This document shows, piece by piece, positions 30,611 through 36,618 of a DNA stretch of 36,618 nucleotides. Below the pieces are notes generated by a model that was not told the origin of the DNA, did no database searches, and saw only the letters and a program-made list of their open reading frames with translations. The stretch spans positions 1 through 36,618 of the forward strand of contig CAJTZH010000015.1 in NCBI GenBank assembly GCA_910584325.1. The letters are read 5' to 3'. Each line of letters begins with the position of its first letter. The first letter of the stretch is position 1. A program made the translations under genes and the position numbers. This DNA is from an uncultured Lachnospiraceae bacterium. Its GTDB lineage: Bacteria; Bacillota; Clostridia; Lachnospirales; Lachnospiraceae.

Positions 30611-32338
30611 CTACTGACCGATAACCTTCATCACCGCGTCCGTCAGACCTTCCAGTTTTGCGTTGGCATCGTCAAAACTTGTTCCCTTAACGCCCATATA
30701 AAACTTCACCTTTGGCTCTGTACCCGACGGTCTCGCACAGCACCACGCGTCGTCGTTTAATTCATAGTACAGTACGTTAGAACTTGGAAGCCCGGTAGGC
30801 GTTACGGCTCCTGTTGCCATATCCACAATCTCGTCTTTCTTGTAGTCTCTTGCGGAAATAACTTTATACGCGCCAAATTCTTTCGGCGGATTCGCCCTTA
30901 AATTCTCAAGCATTTCCTGAATCTTGGCAACGCCTTCCACACCCTTTAACGTAATGGATTTCAGACCTTCCTTGAAATATCCGTACTTGTCGTAAATATT
31001 TAACATCTGGTCCCAAAGCGTAATGCCTTTGGATTTGTAGTACGCCGCAGCCTCGCAGAGCGCCATTACCGCAACAATCGCGTCTTTGTCTCTCGCATGG
31101 GTACCGATCAGGCATCCGTAGCTTTCCTCAAATCCAAAACAATATTCGTTGGAGCCTGTCTGCTCAAACAGCTTAATCTGCTCACCGATAAACTTAAATC
31201 CTGTCAGCACTTCGATTAACTTAATATTGTACTCTTTGGCGATTGCGTCCGCCATATTGGTAGAAACAATCGTCTTAACCAGCGCGCCGTTTGCAGGAAT
31301 CAGTCCTTTCGCCTTCTTCTGCGAAAGTATGTACTCCGCAATCAGCATACCGGACATATTCCCTGTAAAGGACATATACTCTCCGGTCTTGGAATCCTTT
31401 GCGTATACACCCAGTCTGTCCGCATCCGGGTCCGTTGCCAGAACGACGTCCGCATCCACTTCGTTTGCAAGCTCCAGCGCAAGAGCAAACGCTTTCGGGT
31501 CTTCCGGATTCGGATAACCAACCGTAGAAAACTCGGAATCCGGCTTTTCCTGCTTTGGTACAACGTATACGTTTTCAAAGCCCATCTCCTTCAGTACCCT
31601 TCTTGCCGGTACATTTCCTGTACCATGAAGCGGTGTATAAACAATCTTTAAATCTTTGCCTGCGGCCTTGACAACATCCGGATTCACAATCTGCTTTTTC
31701 AATGCCGCAATATACTTATCGTCAAGGTCATATCCGATTACGTTATAGAGCCCGGCTACCCTTGCCGCTTCCTTGTCCATAACTTTCACCGTATTCCAGT
31801 CCGTAACCGCCTTTACTTCCGAAATAATCTGTACGTCTTTTGGCGCCGTAACCTGCGCGCCGTCCTCCCAATATACTTTGTAACCGTTGTACTCCGGCGG
31901 ATTGTGGCTGGCTGTCACGACAATACCCGCAACACATCCTAATTCGCGTACCGCAAACGATAACTCCGGCGTCGGTCTCAATGATGGAAATATGTATGTC
32001 TTAATTCCGTTTGCATTCAGACAAAGCGCCGCCTCGTCCGCAAATTCCGGTGACATTCTTCTGGAATCAAACGCGATGGCAACTCCGCGCTCCTTTGCGT
32101 TTTCCTTAATAATGAAGTTGGCAAGACCCTGTGTTGCACGGCGTACCGTATAAATATTCATTCTGTTTGTACCGTTCCCGATAACGCCTCTTAATCCACC
32201 TGTACCGAATTCAAGGTCCTGATAGAAACGGTCTTCTATTTCCTTCTCGTTTCCCTCAATAGACTTTAATTCTTCTCTCGTCTGTGCATCAAAATACTCA
32301 TTTGCGCACCATTGCCTGTAAATCTCCTGGTATGACAT
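30611..32338 (-). CDS. pgcA: Alpha-phosphoglucomutase / phosphomannomutase, PgcA type
   Basis: Interconverts glucose-1- and glucose-6-phosphate for UDP-glucose and glycolipid or polysaccharide synthesis. 575 aa. The long N-terminal region and DLEFGTGGLRGVIGNGTNRMN match Bacillus PgcA. The active serine lies in TASHNPPEYNGYKVYW (about 145-160), the metal loop is TDPDADRLG, the sugar loop GFEESYG and the phosphate site RPSGTEPK. It lies 128 bp downstream of cdaR in the position where many Firmicutes have glmM. A copy of the 30-bp palindrome and no obvious terminator lie between. Confidence 0.95.
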   Translation of the reverse strand: MSYQEIYRQWCANEYFDAQTREELKSIEGNEKEIEDRFYQDLEFGTGGLRGVIGNGTNRMNIYTVRRATQGLANFIIKENAKERGVAIAFDSRRMSPEFADEAALCLNANGIKTYIFPSLRPTPELSFAVRELGCVAGIVVTASHNPPEYNGYKVYWEDGAQVTAPKDVQIISEVKAVTDWNTVKVMDKEAARVAGLYNVIGYDLDDKYIAALKKQIVNPDVVKAAGKDLKIVYTPLHGTGNVPARRVLKEMGFENVYVVPKQEKPDSEFSTVGYPNPEDPKAFALALELANEVDADVVLATDPDADRLGVYAKDSKTGEYMSFTGNMSGMLIAEYILSQKKAKGLIPANGALVKTIVSTNMADAIAKEYNIKLIEVLTGFKFIGEQIKLFEQTGSNEYCFGFEESYGCLIGTHARDKDAIVAVMALCEAAAYYKSKGITLWDQMLNIYDKYGYFKEGLKSITLKGVEGVAKIQEMLENLRANPPKEFGAYKVISARDYKKDEIVDMATGAVTPTGLPSSNVLYYELNDDAWCCARPSGTEPKVKFYMGVKGTSFDDANAKLEGLTDAVMKVIGQ

Positions 32339-32370
32339 ATTTTACTGCTCCCTTCTACATTATTTTATTT

Positions 32371-32400
32371 GATAGGAAATTACTTTGTAATTTCTCTATC
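32371..32400. repeat. 30-bp palindromic dispersed repeat, copy 2
   Basis: Identical over 30 bp (39 bp counting flanks) to the reverse complement of 6906-6935. It sits 33 bases upstream of pgcA, between cdaR and pgcA. Relative to the gene that follows, its orientation is opposite to that of copy 1. Confidence 0.8.
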
Positions 32401-32466
32401 TAATTCATAACCGGATGAAACAGTGAAATCGCTGAGCAATCTCCTATTAGATGAAGCACCCGGTAA

Positions 32467-33699
32467 TTACCTTGAAACCGTGACTGGTATGGTATATTCT
32501 CCCTCTACCGTACAATTACCAATATTCTCTAACCGCAACAAAACCATATGCGTGCCCACGCCAAGCCCCGACACATCCACCGCCGCCCTCATATCCGTAT
32601 TGGCAAGTTTTTCTATATCTGCCTGCAAGCCCTCATAGGATACAAGGATAGTTCCTTTTCCCAGCGAGTACCGAAACATGTCGTTCATATTTTCCATTGT
32701 CACGTTCTCCGGCAAAATCACAAACGATTTCTGTATGAGCGGCTCTACTTTTATAAAAACCTCCGCAACCGCATCAGAAATAATTTTTACCGTAGCCGGC
32801 ACATAATGCGTAATTCTTATGTTACTGTATGTCGTATCCGTACTGATATCTCCGATATCAATGAGCTCCGCAGGTAAGTCAATGCTGTTGACGGCAGCCA
32901 CCGCGTCGGCAGTACCCGCAATGATAATGCTGTTAATCGTCGAATGAATCTCCGATATCTTGTATCCGTCCTTGACTGTTCCCGTGTATGCGTAATTAAC
33001 CGGCACCTGTTTCTTTACAAGAATCGGCACCTTCAGCCGGACTTCCGACCTGCTTAAAATCAGTCCCGATGTATTAACCTGTTCACCGTTTTCGTCATAG
33101 AACCGCAGCGTCACCGTATCGGAAATATCCATGGAAGCTCCCTCAACGTCATATTCTGCTACAACGCTTGCAATCTCGGCAATCGTAGATTCCGCGCCTG
33201 TAATCTTAACGGACATCGGTGAAATATCATAATTTCCCGTCGTAAAACCTTCTGCCGGCGTTCCTGTCAGATTGACGCTGACATCCATTGTCTTTGACTC
33301 TCTGTTTTCGATATTCAGCCTCACCGTAGGATTGCGGAGTACAATATCCAAATCGTCCTTACTGATATTTGCCTTGGTACACCGCACTTCAATATCCACA
33401 AAATCGGATAACGGATTGACAGTCGAAAAATCGGCGCTGGCATAAAAATCCGAACTGGTCAGTTCGTCAATCTTGGAAGTAGGACCGGTAACGGTGACAG
33501 AAACCATACTTCCCTCAAGCACTTCATACGTATATCCTAAACCTGTCAATGTTTCCCTGTTCAGCATATCGACCGGAATACCCGTGATAAGTTTCGAATC
33601 TGCCGGGTCAATCACATTAATAATCGTGACCCACAAAAAAACGGCAAAGACAACCGAAAGAATTTTTAATCCAAAGTTATTCTGCTTTTTTTCTTTCAT
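32467..33699 (-). CDS. cdaR: YbbR-domain protein, CdaA regulator
   Basis: 410 aa. One N-terminal membrane helix (about 9-27, LKILSVVFAVFLWVTIINV) is followed by four YbbR-like beta domains. Repeated units such as DISPMSVKITGAESTIAEI and KISEIHSTINSIIIAGTADAV mark them. In Firmicutes CdaR binds CdaA outside the membrane and tunes cyclic-di-AMP production. Its start overlaps the 3' end of cdaA by 23 bases, so they are translationally coupled. Confidence 0.93.
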   Translation of the reverse strand: MKEKKQNNFGLKILSVVFAVFLWVTIINVIDPADSKLITGIPVDMLNRETLTGLGYTYEVLEGSMVSVTVTGPTSKIDELTSSDFYASADFSTVNPLSDFVDIEVRCTKANISKDDLDIVLRNPTVRLNIENRESKTMDVSVNLTGTPAEGFTTGNYDISPMSVKITGAESTIAEIASVVAEYDVEGASMDISDTVTLRFYDENGEQVNTSGLILSRSEVRLKVPILVKKQVPVNYAYTGTVKDGYKISEIHSTINSIIIAGTADAVAAVNSIDLPAELIDIGDISTDTTYSNIRITHYVPATVKIISDAVAEVFIKVEPLIQKSFVILPENVTMENMNDMFRYSLGKGTILVSYEGLQADIEKLANTDMRAAVDVSGLGVGTHMVLLRLENIGNCTVEGEYTIPVTVSR

Positions 33700-34558
33700 T
33701 CTTCTTCATCCTGCCTTTCCATAACTTATATGATTTCACGTCGATTGATTTCTTCTGGACATAAATCAACTTATTACGTAAAGAATCACTGTCTAAGCCC
33801 CGGAACAGTTCACCGCCGATTGCAACGGAAATCTTACCCGTCTCCTCGGATACAATAATCGTCAGACTATCCGATACCTCGCTGATACCAACACCCGCCC
33901 GGTGCCTTGTCCCCAGTTCCTTGCTGATGTTGAGATTATCGGACAGCGGCAGATAGCAGGTTGCCGCAGCCACCTTATCTCCACGGACAATCACCGCGCC
34001 GTCATGCAGCGGCGTATTATGTTCAAATATATTAATAAGAAGCTGGCTTGTAATGACGCCATCGATAGCAATGCCCGTCTTTTCATATTCACTGAGAATA
34101 ATATTCTGCTCCACCACAATCAACGCGCCGGTACGCGCTTTACCAAGTTCTACGGACGCTTTTACAAGTTCGTTGACCGTCTTGTCGCTAAACCGCTCCC
34201 CCTTATCTTTGTTGTCATCAAACGGAATCAACTTGGAAAATATCTGATGCTGTCCCAATTGCTCCAACGCGCGCCGAAGCTCCGGCTGAAAGATGATAAC
34301 CAGCGCAATGATACCTACATTAATAATACTGCGCTCTATCCAGAGAATTGTTTTTAACTGAAATATCACTGCAAAAAGGGTAAACGCCGCAAGGACAAGA
34401 ATACCCCTAAGTAGCATCCACGCTCTGGTATCTTTAATCCACACCATAACGCAGTATATAAAAATTGCTATAATCGCTATCTCCAGAACATCCCAAAAAC
34501 TAATCTTCGGGATATACCAGCCCGTTATTTTCTTCATAAAGTCAATAATGACATCCAT
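33677..34558 (-). CDS. cdaA: Diadenylate cyclase CdaA
   Basis: Makes cyclic-di-AMP from two ATP; this messenger controls potassium and osmolyte uptake and the cell wall. 293 aa. Three N-terminal membrane helices lie within residues 20-95. The DAC domain follows with the essential DGAVIVRGD and GTRHRAGVG motifs (about 190-235), so it should be active. It is followed by cdaR. The usual third gene, glmM, is not here; pgcA is. Confidence 0.96.
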   Translation of the reverse strand: MDVIIDFMKKITGWYIPKISFWDVLEIAIIAIFIYCVMVWIKDTRAWMLLRGILVLAAFTLFAVIFQLKTILWIERSIINVGIIALVIIFQPELRRALEQLGQHQIFSKLIPFDDNKDKGERFSDKTVNELVKASVELGKARTGALIVVEQNIILSEYEKTGIAIDGVITSQLLINIFEHNTPLHDGAVIVRGDKVAAATCYLPLSDNLNISKELGTRHRAGVGISEVSDSLTIIVSEETGKISVAIGGELFRGLDSDSLRNKLIYVQKKSIDVKSYKLWKGRMKKNERKKAE

Positions 34559-34632
34559 CTAAAAAACCGTCCCGTCCCAATGATATGTGCAGACATGACA
34601 GAAAAATTCCGAAGAAATTCTCCATCATAGTA

Positions 34633-34653
34633 TAGAGATGCAGCCCATCTCTA
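34633..34653. terminator. Hairpin after the 34661-35635 gene
   Basis: TAGAGATG-CAGCC-CATCTCTA, an 8-bp perfect stem just downstream of the membrane protein gene on minus. No clear T-run follows, so it may be an inefficient terminator or an mRNA-stabilising hairpin. Confidence 0.4.
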
Positions 34654-34660
34654 CTCTATA

Positions 34661-35635
34661 TTAAAAATTAAGGTCAATGTCATCAACATCCTGCTCTACT
34701 ACTCGCTTTTTCTTCTGCGTATTAATCTTCTTTACCTTAACATCCGTAGCCGCAACACTGTATTTTGGCACGGCTTTGACATAATAATAGTAATCATCAT
34801 CCTCATACTGGACCTTTTCCGTTCTGGAATAATCCACTCCGAAAAACAGGATATTCAGAATATATCCTACCGCAATCGAGAGGAACAAACCAATCAATAT
34901 TCCCATAAAGCCAATATTGGTAGCAAAAATCACATTGCCCACGAGAAGCATGACAAAATCTGTCAGTGCTCCGGCTATCACGGCGTATATCCATGCGTAA
35001 TCAATGGATAAACGACGGATAATATAAACGATTGCTATCGTCAGGGAAAAACTGATTGCAATCAATATAATCTCCTTATTCATCAGACCGTTTAAAACTG
35101 CCTGAAAATTAGCAAACATATCGTTTGCCTCCGTTCCTGCCGCAACAGCGGCATACTCTTTGGCAAACATCATAATATAATACGCAACCGTGCCAAACAG
35201 CACCGGAATAATCGTTACGGCGCTCGATAAAAGACCTGCCGCAACAGGAACGACATACGGTATCTTCATCAGGAAACATACCATAGTTATTACCATCCAG
35301 AAGCTGCTCTTCGCCGTAAAACGGAAAAAGAACAGGTATATCAACAGAAATACCAACAGCGTCACAACCGCGAGTTCCATAGATAATGAAAACAAATGAG
35401 CAACCAGAACCAGCGTGACAAGCAGAACCGTCGCGCCGTTCGGAAACAATGCACAGAGCAGTGATATAATCGTCACTACCAGGATATTGTTCAATGTCCT
35501 CATATACCCCGTATTACTGTTCACAAAACAAAGCGCAGCAAACGCAAGAATAAACTTTGCTACCGGCACAATGAACATATCGTTTCTGCCATAAAATCTC
35601 TTTAACTTTTCTTTTAACATAAGAATCCCTGTCAT
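34661..35635 (-). CDS. Polytopic membrane protein of unknown function (324 aa)
   Basis: I do not recognise the family with certainty. There are 9-10 hydrophobic segments between residues 20 and 270. They are followed by a cytoplasmic tail of about 55 residues with a DDDYYYY cluster and a basic/acidic end (KKINTQKKKR, then DVDDIDLNF). The size suggests a permease or a component of a larger surface machinery. ATG 35635 has GGAGGAGTAAG directly before it. The ATG five codons later (MLKEK) is also possible. It is co-transcribed with the 131-codon-ORF membrane gene upstream (14-bp gap). Confidence 0.7.
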   Translation of the reverse strand: MTGILMLKEKLKRFYGRNDMFIVPVAKFILAFAALCFVNSNTGYMRTLNNILVVTIISLLCALFPNGATVLLVTLVLVAHLFSLSMELAVVTLLVFLLIYLFFFRFTAKSSFWMVITMVCFLMKIPYVVPVAAGLLSSAVTIIPVLFGTVAYYIMMFAKEYAAVAAGTEANDMFANFQAVLNGLMNKEIILIAISFSLTIAIVYIIRRLSIDYAWIYAVIAGALTDFVMLLVGNVIFATNIGFMGILIGLFLSIAVGYILNILFFGVDYSRTEKVQYEDDDYYYYVKAVPKYSVAATDVKVKKINTQKKKRVVEQDVDDIDLNF

Positions 35636-35649
35636 CTTACTCCTCCAAA

Positions 35650-36036
35650 CTACTTTTCCATCAACTTGGACAGACTCTTTAAATCCGCATAATCACTTTT
35701 CACCTTTGCAAAAGCCTTGTCATACTTATGTGTATAGTAAAAAAAGGATATTAACAGGAAAACAAACAAACATGCGATATAATTCGTAACTACTGTCTCA
35801 ATCATCGAATAATAATCCAGCGTCTCGGCATTCAGGAACAGTTCTTCCAAATGACCGAGCACATATAAAACAATTATAATAAAATAACCAATGGTAGCCG
35901 TCACTGCAGTATAAACCATCTGAAGCGTCACATAATCCGCCTTAAAACAATTTGCCGCGATTTTAATATCGCTGCCCTCGTTTTTTTCCCTGATGGCTAT
36001 CTTCGTCATTAACTTGACTTTCTTTTCATTCAACAT
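35650..36036 (-). CDS. Small membrane protein, unknown (128 aa)
   Basis: 128 aa with two strong hydrophobic segments (about 44-62 and 86-105), flanked by a basic N-terminus and a Lys/Asp-rich helical C-terminus. ATG 36036 follows GAGG by 10 bases; another ATG at 36045 lies right next to the GAGG. It precedes the 324-aa polytopic protein by 14 bp and has its own promoter at 36078-36107. It may form a complex with that protein; this is inferred from adjacency only. Confidence 0.65.
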   Translation of the reverse strand: MLNEKKVKLMTKIAIREKNEGSDIKIAANCFKADYVTLQMVYTAVTATIGYFIIIVLYVLGHLEELFLNAETLDYYSMIETVVTNYIACLFVFLLISFFYYTHKYDKAFAKVKSDYADLKSLSKLMEK

Positions 36037-36077
36037 AACATACATACCTCAAAACTATGTATTGATTCTTACCCCCT

Positions 36078-36107
36078 ATTATAACATAAATTTCCAGCCG
36101 TGCACAA
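36078..36107 (-). promoter_or_regulatory. Promoter of the two-gene membrane protein operon
   Basis: On minus, TTGTGC (36102-36107), 18 bp and TATAAT (36078-36083), with an upstream TG making an extended -10 (TGTTATAAT). Confidence 0.62.
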
Positions 36108-36126
36108 ACTATTTGTTAAATAAATA

Positions 36127-36618
36127 TTAATTATATATGACAATCTGTGAATGTCCGTCTCCGCCGGCAACGACGCGGACAACTCTTCCGTCCACGGAAA
36201 CTGTCTGGTCCGTCTGCGCGCTGGTATAAATATTCCAGATATTATTATGGGATTCCGGTAAAAGTTCCGTCAAAACACCGGAAACCGCCGTATCAAATCC
36301 ACTGCTGCGCTCCTTAATATAAATATGCGTCATATTTGAGGAAATAATCACTTCTCCCTTAAAAGTCCCATCCTCCTCGTACACATAGGTATTATCCAGA
36401 TATTGCGCAAATCCATAGTTTCCCAACCTGTCTGCAATCTGCGTGCTCAGCACTTTTTCACCTTCATAAGGCGGCGTTGTCGGAATGACGTATGCCGTTG
36501 TCGTCTCCCGCTCTCCCTTTGTCTGGCTCGGAGGATTTGTCACCGCGGGCGTCGTCGGCTGCGGTTTTCCTGCTGTTGTCGGCTGCGGTTTTCCAGTTGT
36601 AGCCTGCGGCGGCGCCGT
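36127..36618 (-). CDS. C-terminal part of a Pro/Thr-repeat protein (5' end outside window)
   Basis: The frame is open to the window edge (about 163 codons plus stop). The first visible part is a Pro/Thr-rich linker with an eight-residue repeat of GKPQPTT type (24-bp period, 36554-36594), typical of extracellular spacer regions. It is followed by a globular domain of about 115 residues (EKVLSTQIADRLGNYGF, then HNNIWNIYTSAQTDQTV, ending GHSQIVIYN) that I do not recognise. It is probably an extracytoplasmic, membrane- or wall-attached protein. The apparent start at 36543 is an internal GTG. Confidence 0.7.
   Translation of the reverse strand, partial: TAPPQATTGKPQPTTAGKPQPTTPAVTNPPSQTKGERETTTAYVIPTTPPYEGEKVLSTQIADRLGNYGFAQYLDNTYVYEEDGTFKGEVIISSNMTHIYIKERSSGFDTAVSGVLTELLPESHNNIWNIYTSAQTDQTVSVDGRVVRVVAGGDGHSQIVIYN

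Noticed and set aside
1..36618. CRISPR array, tRNA or rRNA genes, insertion sequences
   Set aside because: No regularly spaced repeats, no tRNA cloverleaf or rRNA sequence and no transposase were recognised anywhere in the window.

Overview
The window looks like a chromosomal segment of a Gram-positive anaerobe of class Clostridia, most likely Lachnospiraceae. The evidence is the FeoA-FeoB fusion with a clostridial-type G1 loop, the OFA-type MFS carrier, CdaA/CdaR, a PgcA-type phosphomutase, a FolB-FolK fusion, strong GGAGG ribosome sites, and moderate G+C in housekeeping genes. This taxonomic call is an inference from gene content; no rRNA or tRNA gene is present.

Layout. 1-2150: a partial feoAB gene (minus) diverges from a 27-codon membrane peptide gene and a convergent small RNA. 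Together these look like a type I toxin-antitoxin locus that ORF finders miss. 2270-4214 (plus): an OFA-family MFS transporter behind a structured leader with a 25-codon upstream ORF, a clear terminator, then a small membrane protein. 4252-15519 (minus): a long co-directional run reading pheA, ppx, ppk, argS, an OmpR-type response regulator, its histidine kinase and a three-gene ABC-2 exporter. 15668-16681 (plus): an anchored beta-propeller-like DUF5050 protein. 16683-20747 (minus): a folate operon folC-folE-HD-folP-folBK. 20784-24409 (minus): accessory genes and a 23S rRNA methyltransferase (RlmI-like), followed upstream by a ClpX paralogue (24422-25798) and an HtrA protease (25927-27360).

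27850-30600 is a visibly AT-rich island (for example 13 of 60 bases are G/C at 29221-29280, against 32 of 60 at 31921-31980 in pgcA). It holds a 181-aa sigma factor of TcdR/UviA type size, a TcdE-like holin of the phi holin 4_1 type, a phage-tail-type lysozyme and a lipoprotein. The sigma gene and the lysozyme gene are each preceded by the same unusual promoter, TTTACA-16 bp-CTTTTT. I saw it nowhere else in the window. My reading is a self-activating sigma factor that drives a stand-alone holin/lysozyme release module (type 10 secretion-like). This is the best candidate for a little-described system.

30611-36618 (minus): pgcA, cdaR, cdaA (cyclic-di-AMP synthesis), two membrane proteins of unknown function and the 3' end of a Pro/Thr-repeat surface-type protein cut by the window edge. 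Two identical 30-bp palindromes (6906-6935 and 32371-32400) mark a dispersed repeat family.
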